64,000 nucleotides of DNA from Chlorobium sp. (GTDB taxonomy: Bacteria > Bacteroidota > Chlorobiia > Chlorobiales > Chlorobiaceae), in NCBI GenBank assembly GCA_005862285.1, contig SZXW01000001.1:167594-231593 (forward strand), given 5' to 3'. Numbering within the stretch: the stretch's first letter is position 1; every line of letters starts with the position of its first letter. Position numbers and translations under genes: made by a program. Below, in pieces: positions 52,723 through 62,282 of this stretch. The notes beneath the pieces were generated by a model. The model saw only the letters and a list, made by a program, of their open reading frames with translations, ran no database searches and had not been told where the DNA came from.

Positions 52723-53498
52723 TGAACAAAGAACGTAGAGATTTTATCAGGAAAACCGGGCTTGGTGTCCTCGCGGGCATCTGCGCTTCTTCTGGGCTTA
52801 TTCAGGCGTTTGCCCTCGAGGAAACGGTTCTGCCGGCATGGGACGAGAAGCCTGTACCGGGAAAAATCCGCTGGGGCATGCTGATCGACACCCGCAAATG
52901 CCGCCAGGATTGCAAGGAATGCGTGGCCATGTGCCATCATGTCCATAATGTGCCCGATTTCGGGAACCGCAAAGATGAGGTGAAGTGGATCTGGAAAAGC
53001 AGCTATGAGCATGTTTTCCCGACCTCGACCCAGCAGTTCAGGACAAAAGAGGTGCTCGAACGGCCCTATCTCGCATTATGCAACCATTGTGCGGAGTCAC
53101 CGTGCACGAGGGCATGCCCGACCGAAGCTACGTTCAAGCGCTGGGACGGTATCGTTTCCATGGATTACCACCGCTGCATCGGATGCCGTTTCTGCATGGC
53201 CGCATGCCCCTACGGTTCACGAAGCTTCAACTGGCGTGATCCTCGCGAGGGAATAAAAGAGGCTTCAGTCGATTATCCAACCAGGATGACAGGTGTTGTT
53301 GAAAAATGCAATTTCTGTTCGGACCGTCTTGTCAAGGGACTGATGCCGGCGTGTGTCGAATCATGTCCTGAAAAGGCGCTGACTTTCGGTGACCTTAATG
53401 ATCCTCGTTCCGATATCCGTGCGCTCCTCGAGTCCAACAACACGATGCAGCGGAAGCCCGAGCTCGGGACGAAGCCTTCGGTTTTTTACATTATCTAA
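52722..53498 (+). CDS. dsrO: DsrO, periplasmic iron-sulfur subunit
   Basis: Ferredoxin-like subunit exported by Tat: RRDFIRKTG then a hydrophobic core ending IQAFALEE. Four [4Fe-4S] clusters are predicted from Cys motifs including [46 protein letters not shown] and [21 protein letters not shown]. Its ATG at 52722 overlaps the last base of the dsrJ stop (TGATG); upstream in-frame starts are not credible. 258 residues. Confidence 0.94.
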   Translation: MNKERRDFIRKTGLGVLAGICASSGLIQAFALEETVLPAWDEKPVPGKIRWGMLIDTRKCRQDCKECVAMCHHVHNVPDFGNRKDEVKWIWKSSYEHVFPTSTQQFRTKEVLERPYLALCNHCAESPCTRACPTEATFKRWDGIVSMDYHRCIGCRFCMAACPYGSRSFNWRDPREGIKEASVDYPTRMTGVVEKCNFCSDRLVKGLMPACVESCPEKALTFGDLNDPRSDIRALLESNNTMQRKPELGTKPSVFYII

Positions 53499-53507
53499 CG
53501 TTTTCCC

Positions 53508-54659
53508 ATGATTGAGAAAGCTCTGAAAGGAACCCGCAATTATTGGGCATGGATTGCCTCACTGCTCGCCCTGATAGCTGTCGGCATCACTGCGTACAAC
53601 CGCCAGAGGTGGTTCGGGCTCACCGTTACCGGCATGGGCCGCGACATCAGCTGGGGGCTTTATATCGCGCAATTCACGTTTCTCGTCGGCGTTGCAGCGT
53701 CGGCTGTCATGGTGGTGCTTCCCTACTACCTTCACAACCAGAAGGTGTTTTCAAAGACCGTGATCATCGGCGAGTTCATGGCCGTTTCCGCCACACTGAT
53801 GTGCCTGCTCTTCATCCTTGCCGATATGGGACGTCCCGACCGTGTGCTGAACGTGCTGCTTTATCCCAGCCCGCATTCCATGGTATTCTGGGATGTCATG
53901 GTTCTGAACGGCTATTTCATCATCAATCTCGTGAGCGGATGGACCGTGCTCGGTGCCGAGCGCCGGGGTATTCCACCTCCTGCCTGGGTGAAACCCATCA
54001 TCTATCTCTCGATTCCCTGGGCGGTGAGCATTCATACCGTCACGGCTTTCCTATACGCCGGGCTGCCCGGAAGGCACCTCTGGCTTACAGCAGTTCTCGC
54101 GCCGCGCTTCCTTGCATCGGCATTTGCCGCCGGAACTTCTCTTCTGATCCTCGTGACGCTCATTATTAAAAAGGTTTCCGGGTTCGACACGGGAAAAGAG
54201 GCAAGGGAGAAGCTTGCCGTGATTGTAACCTATGCTGGCCTCATTAATATCTTCATGATCGGCACAGAGTTTTTTACCGCATTCTACAGCAATGTGCCTT
54301 CCCACAAGCATAGCCTCCAGTACCTTTTCTTCGGGCTCGAAGGCCATTACAACCTGGTGCCCTTCATGTGGTTTTCACTGATTCTCGGGCTTGGTTCCCT
54401 TGCGGTTCTGTTGGTACCCGGTCTGAAAACCTCTCCGAAATGGCTGGCTGCAGCATGCGCAGGCCTCGTGGTTTCTATCTGGATCGACAAAGGGGTCGGC
54501 CTGATCCTCGGCGGTTTTATTCCTTCGCCTCTCGATGAAATCGTCGATTATTTCCCAACCCTTACCGAGGTTTCCGTAACGGTCGGTATCTGGGCGATCG
54601 GAATGCTGGTGCTTACCCTCCTGCTCAAGGTTGCAGTCGCTGTCAAGACCCAGGAGTGA
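53508..54659 (+). CDS. dsrP: DsrP, NrfD-type membrane subunit
   Basis: Integral membrane quinone-interacting subunit with about ten helices. NrfD-like landmarks are [39 protein letters not shown] and FYAGLPGR-like [20 protein letters not shown]. It is 383 residues long and starts nine bases after dsrO. It is followed by a terminator, which ends the main dsr transcription unit. Confidence 0.95.
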   Translation: MIEKALKGTRNYWAWIASLLALIAVGITAYNRQRWFGLTVTGMGRDISWGLYIAQFTFLVGVAASAVMVVLPYYLHNQKVFSKTVIIGEFMAVSATLMCLLFILADMGRPDRVLNVLLYPSPHSMVFWDVMVLNGYFIINLVSGWTVLGAERRGIPPPAWVKPIIYLSIPWAVSIHTVTAFLYAGLPGRHLWLTAVLAPRFLASAFAAGTSLLILVTLIIKKVSGFDTGKEAREKLAVIVTYAGLINIFMIGTEFFTAFYSNVPSHKHSLQYLFFGLEGHYNLVPFMWFSLILGLGSLAVLLVPGLKTSPKWLAAACAGLVVSIWIDKGVGLILGGFIPSPLDEIVDYFPTLTEVSVTVGIWAIGMLVLTLLLKVAVAVKTQE

Positions 54660-54687
54660 AATCCGAAGTTGGCCTGTCCTTTATCTG

Positions 54688-54722
54688 AAAAGTCCGCGCC
54701 TGTAAACGCGGGCTTTTGTTTT
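54688..54722 (+). terminator. Rho-independent terminator after dsrP
   Basis: The stem AAAAGTCCGCG / CGCGGGCTTTT (one G-T pair), with an eight-base loop, runs into a T-rich tail about 30 bases after the dsrP stop. It separates dsrP from dsrVW. Confidence 0.82.
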
Positions 54723-54847
54723 ATAAGCCCTGCAGTACGAAGAGAAGACAAAAAAAGCCGTATTTGAAATTTAGTGAGGGCAAACCCGGTTCTTATATTG
54801 CACCTTTTTAACCGTATGAAACGATTTAACGCAAAAAGCCGGAAAGC

Positions 54848-55294
54848 ATGAAGGTATTTCTGCCGCTCAATATCAGGATCGATAACAGGAAGATTCTCTT
54901 CGTGGGAGGAGGAAAGATCGCCATGCACAAGATTCAGACCGTGGGACAGTATACCAGCGGCATCACAATTCTTGCCCCGTGGATACACGACGATCTGAAA
55001 GGAAAGGGGTATACCGAGATATACAAGGAGTATGAAAAATCCGACCTTGAAGGTTTTTTCCTTGTCTATGCCAGTACGAATGACAACGAGGTAAACCGTC
55101 GAATCAGGGACGATGCAGCCCAAATGGGCATCATGGTGAATGTTGTTGACAACCGAGAGCTTTCGGACTTCATTTCTCCCGCCGTGATAAAGCAGGACGA
55201 AATGACCATTGCCGTGTCGTCCAACGGACAGAATGTGAAAAAATCCGTCGAATGGCGGAACAGGATAAAAGCCCTGCTTGAAAAAGGGCTTTAA
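54848..55294 (+). CDS. dsrV: DsrV, precorrin-2 dehydrogenase-like (siroheme synthesis)
   Basis: Short homolog of the N-terminal part of CysG. The NAD-binding motif [17 protein letters not shown] and the segment [18 protein letters not shown] are family-typical, as is [16 protein letters not shown]. At 148 residues it lacks the C-terminal dimerization/ferrochelatase part of full CysG-N (about 200 residues). It probably catalyses precorrin-2 oxidation to sirohydrochlorin. dsrW follows by 22 bases. Confidence 0.87.
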   Translation: MKVFLPLNIRIDNRKILFVGGGKIAMHKIQTVGQYTSGITILAPWIHDDLKGKGYTEIYKEYEKSDLEGFFLVYASTNDNEVNRRIRDDAAQMGIMVNVVDNRELSDFISPAVIKQDEMTIAVSSNGQNVKKSVEWRNRIKALLEKGL

Positions 55295-55316
55295 GCAATC
55301 AACATCCAGCAGTGCC

Positions 55317-56723
55317 ATGGAAACAAAAGAATCTCATAATAAAGCAATTTCCACTGATCAGAATAAAGGGATCGTTTATATCATCGGAGCGGGTCCTGGA
55401 GATCCTGAACTGCTGACCATGAAAGCAGACCGGCTACTGCGTGAAGCCGACGTCATCCTCTATGACGACCTTGTCTCGCCGGAACTTGTAGCCCACTACC
55501 CGGCACTCAAGATCTATACCGGCAAAAGGAAAGACTGCCATCATTTTGAGCAGGAGGCCATCAATGAGGAGATTGTCCGCCAGGCAAAGATGGGAAGGAA
55601 AGTTGTCCGTCTGAAGGGAGGCGACCCCTTTGTTTTCGGGCGCGGTGGCGAAGAGATCGAATCGCTGAGGCAGCACGGCATACGCTATGAAATCGTGCCG
55701 GGGATCACAGCTGCTCACGGGGCGAGCGCATACAGCGAGATACCGCTCACCATGAGGAAAGTGTCCTCTTCGGTGGCTTTCTGCACCGGTCACCCGGTCA
55801 GCAAAATCCAGGTGCCTGATGCGGATACGCTCGTCTATTACATGGTTGCATCATCGGTACACGACGTGCTCGATGCAGTGTTGAATAAAGGGCGCAACCT
55901 CGAAACCAGAGTAGCGATCGTGCAGAATGCTACCCGTTACAACCAGAGGATTTTCACCGGGACAATCCGTGAGCTCAGGGAACGCGAGAAATCGGTTTAT
56001 TCCCCTGCTCTTCTCCTAATAGGCGATAATATTTCCCAGTTCATCGGGGAGAACTGGTTCTCGAAAAAGAAAAAGGTGCTTCTAATAGGAAACGGCGGTA
56101 AAAACTATGACCCCTCCGACTATGTCACGGTGCATCTGCCTTGCAGCTCTGCTGACGGTTCGGACAGGAATATGGTGCAGCACTGTCTCGAAAACATTGC
56201 CCATTATCAGGTGATTTTCTTTGCCGGTGTGCTCTCAGTACGGCATTTTTTCAATTGCCTGTTTATGTCGGGAAGGGATGTAAGGTATTTGAGGGAGAGC
56301 AGGATTATCACCTATGGCAAGGCGGCGGCTTCTGAACTTGTTAAGTACGGCGTAGTTCCGGATTTTCGCCTTGAACCCGATAAACCGGACGATCTCATCT
56401 CCCTGTTTCGTGAAAACGGCTTGTCTGGAGCAACAGTCCTGCTTCCGGGATCGAACCTGCCGGACTCGAGCCAGCTTTTCGCTCTCGAGGCGTCCGGCAA
56501 CAGCGTGACGCCGCTATGCGTCTATACCCAGGGGTTCAGGGAAAATGACGAAGAGATCGACCTCGATTTCATTGACGAGATTTATTTTTCATCGCCTTCA
56601 TGTGTGAGGAATTTCCGGTCTGTTTATGCCGTGATCCCCGAACGTATCAAGGTTACGACAGCGGACGAACATACCGGTAATGAATGCACGAAGATTTTCG
56701 GAGGGCAGTTGCGTAAGGGATAA
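55317..56723 (+). CDS. dsrW: DsrW, uroporphyrinogen-III C-methyltransferase fused to HemD-like domain
   Basis: Two-domain fusion. The N-terminal SUMT/CobA half has [38 protein letters not shown] and [18 protein letters not shown]. After about residue 260 comes a uroporphyrinogen-III synthase-like half ([45 protein letters not shown]). At 468 residues both domains look complete. The ATG at 55317 follows dsrV. Together DsrV, DsrW and DsrN could supply amidated siroheme for DsrAB. Confidence 0.88.
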   Translation: METKESHNKAISTDQNKGIVYIIGAGPGDPELLTMKADRLLREADVILYDDLVSPELVAHYPALKIYTGKRKDCHHFEQEAINEEIVRQAKMGRKVVRLKGGDPFVFGRGGEEIESLRQHGIRYEIVPGITAAHGASAYSEIPLTMRKVSSSVAFCTGHPVSKIQVPDADTLVYYMVASSVHDVLDAVLNKGRNLETRVAIVQNATRYNQRIFTGTIRELREREKSVYSPALLLIGDNISQFIGENWFSKKKKVLLIGNGGKNYDPSDYVTVHLPCSSADGSDRNMVQHCLENIAHYQVIFFAGVLSVRHFFNCLFMSGRDVRYLRESRIITYGKAAASELVKYGVVPDFRLEPDKPDDLISLFRENGLSGATVLLPGSNLPDSSQLFALEASGNSVTPLCVYTQGFRENDEEIDLDFIDEIYFSSPSCVRNFRSVYAVIPERIKVTTADEHTGNECTKIFGGQLRKG

Positions 56724-56737
56724 GTCGGCGGTTCAGC

Positions 56738-56772
56738 CCCGGAACATCCCGTTTTTTCGGGGATGTTCCGGG
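56738..56772. terminator. Strong inverted repeat between convergent dsrW and satP-like gene
   Basis: A 13-base perfect inverted repeat (CCCGGAACATCCC at 56738-56750, GGGATGTTCCGGG at 56760-56772) has a T-rich loop and lies between two convergent genes. It lacks a clear external T-tract on either strand, so it may be a bidirectional transcription or mRNA-stability element rather than a standard intrinsic terminator. Confidence 0.6.
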
Positions 56773-56783
56773 CAGGGCGGTGC

Positions 56784-57329
56784 TCAGATGCCGAGTGCCT
56801 TGAAAAGGATGGGCAGGGCGCAAAGGCCAATTGCGACGTTTGTCGCACCGCAGATTTTTGTGATAATGGCATTCTTCCTGTACCAGGCAAACGGAAGCAG
56901 AATGGTCAGAAGGTTGATCAGCAGCAGTACTGTCCCCAGAGGCCAGATTTTATCCATCATGATGGCTTTATAAGCGAAAAGGGCGGTCATAAAGAAAATG
57001 CCCAGGAAGAGGTGGGCATAGATTTTTTTGTCCCCGGGATTGTAGAAATGCATTGCAACCACGACCCAGAACAAACCGTAGGTTGCGAAAATGGTGCCGA
57101 GGTACACCCTGATTTCTGGCGGAAGGCCGACATCGAAGAGGTACATGCACATTGCCGTGAAAAGCTGTGCCACCCCGCCGAACCAGAGGGCCACATGAGC
57201 GAGGTTCCTGCCCAGTTTTACGTGATCGGTCTCATTGTCAAGGCCGAACCCCAGCTGTTCGAGGCCGAACACCCAAACGGTGACGACAAGGCCGAACACA
57301 CCGATAGCTTCCGGATTTACTGCATTCAT
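56784..57329 (-). CDS. SatP (GPR1/FUN34/YaaH)-family transporter
   Basis: Six-helix membrane protein of the acetate/succinate permease family. MNAVNPEAIGVFGLVVTVWV corresponds to the family motif NPAPLGL. Middle and C-terminal segments ALWFGGVAQLFTAMC and TIFATYGLFWVVVAMHF match the GGxxQ and YGxFW hallmarks. The ATG at 57329 fits the family; a longer reading to 57374 adds an unlikely tail. Acetate or succinate uptake fits photoassimilation, but the substrate is inferred. Confidence 0.8.
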   Translation of the reverse strand: MNAVNPEAIGVFGLVVTVWVFGLEQLGFGLDNETDHVKLGRNLAHVALWFGGVAQLFTAMCMYLFDVGLPPEIRVYLGTIFATYGLFWVVVAMHFYNPGDKKIYAHLFLGIFFMTALFAYKAIMMDKIWPLGTVLLLINLLTILLPFAWYRKNAIITKICGATNVAIGLCALPILFKALGI

Positions 57330-57606
57330 CGGAAGAACTCCTGTTTTTAATGATTGATAATACCACCGCAGCAAACGCAGCGGCTGCGCTAATTTAAGTC
57401 ATTTTATCCTGACAGTGGAATTGTATTTTCCAGTGAAGGGGTATGAAAGTACCGTTTTCTGGCATGACGGCCCTGAAAGGCAGGAAGGACAAGAATTTCA
57501 GGTGAAAGGCGGCAGGCTCATTAATGACGGGAAAAGATTTTCATATCTGACATGGACAACTATCTGGTTTGTTACAGCAAGATTGAGGCAGGGATGGGCA
57601 GTTCAA
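57330..57606. other. Gene-poor gap before parDE
   Basis: No convincing gene in 277 bases. A plus-strand open frame starting at 57415 runs antisense across parE and into parD, has no recognised motif, and is not called. The segment probably holds the promoter of the satP-like gene. Confidence 0.5.
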
Positions 57607-57915
57607 TTACTTACAGCAAATATCGGATCCGAATTGAAAACAAACATCCATGGCGGAGTGAAGAACCCTTATTACTTCGATGCCTTCAGGAATGATGAGA
57701 TAAAAGACGATATACCTGCCGATCGGGAGGCTCATCACTCCCCTGAAGAGCTCGTCACGATTTTTTCCCATGACAGGGCATTCCGCAATCTCACGGAATT
57801 TCCAGTCGAAAGTGTCGATAAGCGCGTCGGCCCTTTTTTCGCTTTCTGCAGCGATATAGCTCCATATTTCAGCAAGATCGTCGATAACGACCGGCCGTTT
57901 GAGGATCAAGGGCAT
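57607..57915 (-). CDS. parE: ParE/RelE-family toxin
   Basis: Toxin of a type II toxin-antitoxin pair. The RelE/ParE fold signatures are PVVIDDLAEIWSYIAAESEKRA, FREIAECPVMGKNRDELFRGVMS and the C-terminal strand YIVFYLIIPEGIEVIRVLHS. At 102 residues it is full length. It starts three bases after the antitoxin stop, so the two are translationally coupled. The ParE label (gyrase poison) is family-based; the target is not shown here. Confidence 0.88.
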   Translation of the reverse strand: MPLILKRPVVIDDLAEIWSYIAAESEKRADALIDTFDWKFREIAECPVMGKNRDELFRGVMSLPIGRYIVFYLIIPEGIEVIRVLHSAMDVCFQFGSDICCK

Positions 57916-57918
57916 TAT

Positions 57919-58179
57919 TCAATGATGTTTGCCGGTTCTGTTTTCCCTGATTTTCAGCTTGATTTCATCGGCATTCCACGGTGAGGGTTCACCGCTTTCG
58001 ATGCCTTCACGGATTTCCTGTCGAATCTGGTCGATTCTGATGCCCTGACAACTTTCCTTTTCCTGCATGAGGCGCAAAGCTTCTCTTACCACTTCGCTGG
58101 CGGAGGAATACATTCCCGACCTGACTTTCTGGCGCACCATCTCCTCGAGCTGGGGAGTGAGATTGACATTGATTGGCAT
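57919..58179 (-). CDS. parD: ParD/CopG-family antitoxin
   Basis: Antitoxin with an N-terminal ribbon-helix-helix DNA-binding domain (INVNLTPQLEEMVRQKVRSG then SSASEVVREALRLM). The C-terminal toxin-binding tail (QEIREGIESGEPSPWNADEI) is acidic. At 86 residues it is full length. It precedes parE on the minus strand. It is likely to autorepress the operon. Confidence 0.9.
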   Translation of the reverse strand: MPINVNLTPQLEEMVRQKVRSGMYSSASEVVREALRLMQEKESCQGIRIDQIRQEIREGIESGEPSPWNADEIKLKIRENRTGKHH

Positions 58180-58317
58180 GGGGGTGTAAGGTCATGTTTA
58201 AAACATGGGTAAATATACGTATTCGCCGGTGATTCTCAATAATTGCCAATGACTCTACGGTTCAGTTACTCATCTCTATCATCGATCGAAAAAATTATTT
58301 CATTTTTATCCGGAGAA

Positions 58318-58357
58318 AATTATATTTACAGTATAAATTTACAGTGTAAATATAATT
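58318..58357. promoter_or_regulatory. Palindromic operator upstream of TetR gene
   Basis: A perfect 13-base inverted repeat AATTATATTTACA (58318-58330) / TGTAAATATAATT (58345-58357) is separated by 14 bases. Inside it TTTACAGT(A/G)TAAA occurs twice in direct orientation, so it can also be seen as two overlapping palindromic sites. It ends five bases before the TetR start codon and probably overlaps the promoter and ribosome-binding region. Autoregulation by the TetR protein is inferred. Confidence 0.65.
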
Positions 58358-58361
58358 ATTC

Positions 58362-59057
58362 ATGGCAAGACCGGTCAAATCAACTCAGATTCCAAACCTC
58401 AAAGAGTCAATCAAGGATGCCGCATGGCACCAGATAACCCTTTCGGGCCCATCCTCGCTCTCCCTGCGTAAAATCGCCAGGGAGCTTCATATCTCCGCAC
58501 CGGCGATCTACAACTATTTTCCCGACAGGGATGCTCTTGTGACCGCCCTCGTTATCGATGCCTACCTCTCTTTCGGGGACAGCCAGCATACCGCGAAAAA
58601 TCATTTCCCTGAAGAGGATCAAGTTCTGGAGCGGTTCAGGGAAACGGGGATAGCTTACAGGGAGTGGGCGATTCGCTATCCGCACCGCTACCTGCTGATT
58701 TTCGGTACGCCGGTTCCCGGCTACATCCCGCCGATGCATGAAATACTGCCGGCAATGGTTCGGTCCATGGGGGCTCTTGCGGAAGTCATAGCCGAGCTTT
58801 ACCGGGCCGGGCGATTGAAGGTTCAGGGATTTCCACTTTTCGATGCCGGAACATGCGGAGGCATTTTTCAGGACGCAGCGGAGCCGAAACAGGAAGAACA
58901 GCTTGTTTATTCGGTGGCCATGCTTGTCTGGAGCAGGGTGCACGGCATCGTATCACTTGAGGTGACGGGCAAGCTGCCGCCATTCGGGGCTGACTGCTCA
59001 GCGCTCTACCGGTACGAGCTTGACGCCATCCTCCGTGAATTCGTCATTGCCGCCTGA
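58362..59057 (+). CDS. TetR/AcrR-family transcriptional regulator
   Basis: Regulator with an N-terminal helix-turn-helix (SLRKIARELHISAPAIYNYFPDRDALVTAL, residues about 33-62, written here as overlapping motif pieces SLRKIARELHISAP and AIYNYFPDRDALV). The C-terminal ligand domain is of the WHG type (REWAIRYPHRYLLIFGTPVP). It is 231 residues long. No ribosome-binding site is seen, and the palindrome lies directly upstream. It faces the flavoprotein gene 76 bases downstream in the same direction, so it may regulate that gene and itself. Confidence 0.87.
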   Translation: MARPVKSTQIPNLKESIKDAAWHQITLSGPSSLSLRKIARELHISAPAIYNYFPDRDALVTALVIDAYLSFGDSQHTAKNHFPEEDQVLERFRETGIAYREWAIRYPHRYLLIFGTPVPGYIPPMHEILPAMVRSMGALAEVIAELYRAGRLKVQGFPLFDAGTCGGIFQDAAEPKQEEQLVYSVAMLVWSRVHGIVSLEVTGKLPPFGADCSALYRYELDAILREFVIAA

Positions 59058-59133
59058 CCGGATTTCTCGTGAAATGTTTCAGGTTAAAAAGGAAGAATAC
59101 TCAATCGTTAAATCAAAAGGAGGGACGAATATC

Positions 59134-60450
59134 ATGAACATTCTCATTCTTGACGGATCACCCGCAGGAGATGAAGCCGGCGTCCGGATTGCCGGAAACC
59201 TGCTTGACCTTCTCGCGACGAAAGGGCATCAAACGGAGCATGCAGTGCTTCGCGACAAAACCATCGCCAACTGCAACGGGTGTTTCCAATGCTGGCTTAA
59301 GACCCCCGGAATCTGCGCGATAGATGACGACAACCGTGATCTTGTTGCAAAATATATTCAGAGCGACCTCGTCATCGCGCTCACACCGGTGACCTTCGGA
59401 GCCTTCTCGCCCGAACTCAAGAAATTTGCCGACCACCTCATACAGACGATTTCTCCGTTTTTCTGCAGGGTTAACGGCGAGACACACCATATGAAGCGCT
59501 ACGAGCGGTATCCGGGGTTCATTTCCATCGGATGGCTTCAGGGTCCCGACGATGCACAGGAAAAGATTTTCAGGCATCTGTTTTACCGCAACACGATCAA
59601 TTTCTATACGGAAAAAGATGCATGCGGCATCCTGTACAGCACCATGGGTACTGAAGAAATAAGGGAAAGCCTCGAGGGGCTCCTGCATAAGGCCGAGAGC
59701 GGTAAAAACGGCAATTACCGACAATTTTCAGCAATTCCGGAGTTTTGTGCTTCCACAAGTGCAGACAGCCGCGTACGCAGTGCAACGGTTCTTGTAGGAA
59801 GCCCGCGCATGGTGAAAAGCACGTCAGCGGCACTCGGCGGCTATATCGCAGAGCGTCTTGAAGAGCATGGTGTGCGAACGGAGACCTTTCAGTTGTACAA
59901 GGTTTCGGGTAATCCGGATCGGACAAGGGCGATGCTTGAATCGATCGATAAAACCGATCTCGTGCTTCTTGCCTTTCCGCTTTATATCGACAGCATACCT
60001 GCACCTGTTCTGTCCATCATGCGGACGATAAAAGAACACCGGCAGAATAAAGCCGTGAACGGCAGGTTTGCTGCGATTGCCAACTGCGGCTTCATCGAAG
60101 CACAGCATAATGAAAACGCCCTCGCTTCATGTGCGGTTTTCGCGAAACAATCGGGATTCAACTGGATGGGCTCGGTTTCAATTGGCGGCGGAGAAGGGCT
60201 CGTGCACGGAAGACCTCTCAGGGAGCTCGGCGGACCGGCCATACCTTACAAAAAAAATCTCGATCTTGCAGCAGCAGCTCTCGCCGCGGGACACCCGGTA
60301 CCCGATGAAGCCAGAAAACAGCTTGCAAAACCGTTCACTCCGGGATGGATATACCGTACGATAGGATCGATGGGCTGGAAAAAAGAAGCTCGAAAGAATG
60401 GTATTCTTCAGCAGATTTCAGCTCGGCCGTACCAGAAAGTACCTGCCTGA
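59134..60450 (+). CDS. Two-domain iron-sulfur flavoprotein (tandem flavodoxin-like folds)
   Basis: Two NADPH-dependent FMN reductase-like domains in tandem. Domain 1 (residues 1-190) begins MNILILDGSPAGDEAGVRIA and carries a compact Cys cluster motif C47-x2-C50-x2-C53-x7-C61 (CNGCFQCWLKTPGIC), the [4Fe-4S] pattern of iron-sulfur flavoproteins. Domain 2 (about 215-400) restarts with ATVLVGSPRMVKSTSAALGG and has AFPLYIDSIPAPVLSIMRTI but no cluster motif. The start at 59134 has an AAAGGAGGG ribosome-binding site. Its substrate is unknown. It sits directly after a TetR gene. Confidence 0.82.
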   Translation: MNILILDGSPAGDEAGVRIAGNLLDLLATKGHQTEHAVLRDKTIANCNGCFQCWLKTPGICAIDDDNRDLVAKYIQSDLVIALTPVTFGAFSPELKKFADHLIQTISPFFCRVNGETHHMKRYERYPGFISIGWLQGPDDAQEKIFRHLFYRNTINFYTEKDACGILYSTMGTEEIRESLEGLLHKAESGKNGNYRQFSAIPEFCASTSADSRVRSATVLVGSPRMVKSTSAALGGYIAERLEEHGVRTETFQLYKVSGNPDRTRAMLESIDKTDLVLLAFPLYIDSIPAPVLSIMRTIKEHRQNKAVNGRFAAIANCGFIEAQHNENALASCAVFAKQSGFNWMGSVSIGGGEGLVHGRPLRELGGPAIPYKKNLDLAAAALAAGHPVPDEARKQLAKPFTPGWIYRTIGSMGWKKEARKNGILQQISARPYQKVPA

Positions 60451-60817
60451 TAACATCGATATCATATGTTGACGTGTTACCTGAAAAGGGTACAGCCGTA
60501 ACGGCCTTATTCGCTGATGGGAGTGCCCTTTTTACATTTTTGAAAAATAGTCATGGAAGCTCGGTTTTATTTGAAAGAATTTGCGATATTATTTTGTTGG
60601 AGTATGTAAACAAGTTCTCCTCGGTTCAGAAAGGTTTTAGAAAAAGCGCTGTATCGAGGTTCTCTCGAAGATATGTATAGCATTCTGTTTAACCGGTGAA
60701 GCGAAAGAGTTGCAACTTAACGGACATGCTAACTAATCTGCGATATTCCGAAGAGGCAGATGCAGAGGGAATGATCTGAAAATAATCACTTGACCAACTC
60801 TCTAAAAGGAGGAGAAT
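60451..60817. other. Intergenic gap between flavoprotein and small secreted gene
   Basis: No gene with recognisable features in about 370 bases. A 111-residue open frame overlapping the end of the flavoprotein gene lacks start-site and motif support. The 3' part holds the ribosome-binding site of the next gene. Confidence 0.5.
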
Positions 60818-61243
60818 ATGAGGAAAAGCTTTTTTGTTATAACGCTGTCAATGCTGATGTTTGTTGTTAATAATGGTGTTTATACTTTGAGTGCACAAGC
60901 TGCAGATACTTCATTTTCAACGGATCTGGAAGCGACCATAAACGGTCAGAACGAATATATTTACGATAATATGTCCTTCTCTGACGGTACGCTTTCATAT
61001 GGTGCAGCTGTGAATTCCGGCGGGGGTGATGCCAAGTCAGGCGTTTCAGCATCTGTTAAAGAGACTTTTATAGATAAAAACAATGCGTTTAAAACGGAAA
61101 CTGCCGTGAATGGAGCAGGGGTGGCCTGCGCAAACACGCAGTACGGCGCTACAATTAATGGAACGGTAGCATCAGAGTATATGACTACGGTTACAAACTC
61201 ACATGTTGAAGTATCCTCTTCATCTTCCTCGGTTTCCAGATAA
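60818..61243 (+). CDS. Small secreted protein of unknown function
   Basis: A protein of 141 residues with a signal peptide (MRKSFFVITLSMLMFVVNNG ... LSAQAAD). The mature part is rich in Ser, Thr, Gly, Ala and Asn, with repeating strand-like segments (TDLEATINGQNEY; GTLSYGAAVNSGGGD; FKTETAVNGAGVA; YGATINGTVASEY) and a Ser-rich end. This composition suggests a surface or outer-membrane beta structure. A strong AAAAGGAGGAG ribosome-binding site precedes the ATG. A terminator follows, so it is monocistronic. No family recognised. Confidence 0.6.
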   Translation: MRKSFFVITLSMLMFVVNNGVYTLSAQAADTSFSTDLEATINGQNEYIYDNMSFSDGTLSYGAAVNSGGGDAKSGVSASVKETFIDKNNAFKTETAVNGAGVACANTQYGATINGTVASEYMTTVTNSHVEVSSSSSSVSR

Positions 61244-61253
61244 TTTATCGATT

Positions 61254-61287
61254 GAGCGGGAGTTCCCTTAAAAGAGCCCCCGCTTTT
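61254..61287 (+). terminator. Rho-independent terminator after small secreted gene
   Basis: The stem AGCGGG / CCCGCT with an imperfect extended inner stem is followed by TTTTT, about ten bases after the stop codon. Confidence 0.75.
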
Positions 61288-61396
61288 TCCTGCTTGCTCT
61301 CTACTTGAGATTTTCGATTATCCTGCAATAAATCCCGGTAAAATGCAGCCGGGATTTTACAGTTTTTTTTCTGTCAACGCTTTCCGGACGCGGAAA

Positions 61397-61666
61397 CTAT
61401 TGTTTCGGCTTGAACTCGCCACACCATTCGTCAGCATAGGTGACAGGAGAGGCGGTTTCATGTTCGCCAGCCCTGAATTCTCTGCATTCATCTCTTTCGA
61501 ATTCATAAAAAACGGGCAGAATTCCGGGTGGATACCTTCTGCAGAGCCCTGAATTCAATACATATTCATTTGTTTTTCGGGTCTGCTCGATGTAATCATG
61601 CTGATAGATGCTCCCTTCTTTGACTAAAGGATCCCACCATCTGCAATTTTTGCATAGCTCGTCCAT
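61397..61666 (-). CDS. Small Cys-rich, probably metal-binding protein
   Basis: Protein of 89 residues with paired Cys near each end: CKNCRWW at positions 5-8, then GLCRRYPPG, RDECREF and WCGEF. This spacing suggests a zinc- or iron-binding fold. It has no signal peptide. It is convergent with the upstream small secreted gene, whose terminator lies between them. Function unknown; similar short C-x2-C-WW/YPP proteins occur singly in many genomes. Confidence 0.6.
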   Translation of the reverse strand: MDELCKNCRWWDPLVKEGSIYQHDYIEQTRKTNEYVLNSGLCRRYPPGILPVFYEFERDECREFRAGEHETASPVTYADEWCGEFKPKQ

Positions 61667-61859
61667 AACTCTTTGAAAAGGAAAGTATTAGTAGCAATTT
61701 GAATAAAATCTCATGTGATGTCAAATATTATATAACCGGACACCGATAAAACAGGTTTCAACATGGATAATCATCTTTGAGCTGCAACCTTTTTCCTGCC
61801 GGTTATTTCATTGATTTTTGTAACTCCTTCATTTCTAAAGGAATAACTATCGGGGGCCT

Positions 61860-62069
61860 CTATTTCCCTTCTGTTTTTTTATCTTCGGCTTTATTTGTCG
61901 TGTCATAAGAAACAACAGATTTGGTCACCTGCTCTTCAAGATCGGTTTGGGCTTTTTTAAACTCTTTCATTCCCTGGCCGATACCTCTCATGAGGTCAGG
62001 AAACTTTTTTGGACCGAAGAGCAAAAGTATCGCTCCTCCGATAAGTACGATATCCATTTGTCCCAGCAT
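61860..62069 (-). CDS. tatA: Twin-arginine translocase subunit TatA/TatE
   Basis: Short subunit that forms the Tat pore. One N-terminal membrane helix (IVLIGGAILLLFGPKKFPDL) is followed by the amphipathic helix LMRGIGQGMKEFKKAQTDLE and a charged tail. At 69 residues it is of TatA/TatE length. The start at 62069 (MLGQMDIVLIGG) is preferred over a longer in-frame reading. Tat substrates in this window include SoxY, FccB and DsrO. Confidence 0.92.
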   Translation of the reverse strand: MLGQMDIVLIGGAILLLFGPKKFPDLMRGIGQGMKEFKKAQTDLEEQVTKSVVSYDTTNKAEDKKTEGK

Positions 62070-62282
62070 AGTACACCTTGGTTTTTTATTGATGTAAGTT
62101 ATTATTGGAAAAACACTTATGGCCTTCATCCGGAATAGAGGCCTTTTATGGCAATTGATTGGAACAGTTAATATGACTTTATGCAAGAAAGATGTTTAAA
62201 ATAGCATTTTGTATCATCGTTATCAAAGTTTCACCGAGATACAGCAACGCCCTTTTTTCATGAAGGTGCCTTGTCTGACATA

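Noticed and set aside
57415..57984. A 189-codon plus-strand frame across parE and the end of parD
   Set aside because: Antisense to parE and to the 3' end of parD, which together have convincing RelE and ribbon-helix-helix signatures.
60345..60680. Plus-strand frame of 111 codons after the flavoprotein
   Set aside because: Starts inside the flavoprotein gene, lacks a ribosome-binding site and has no motif.
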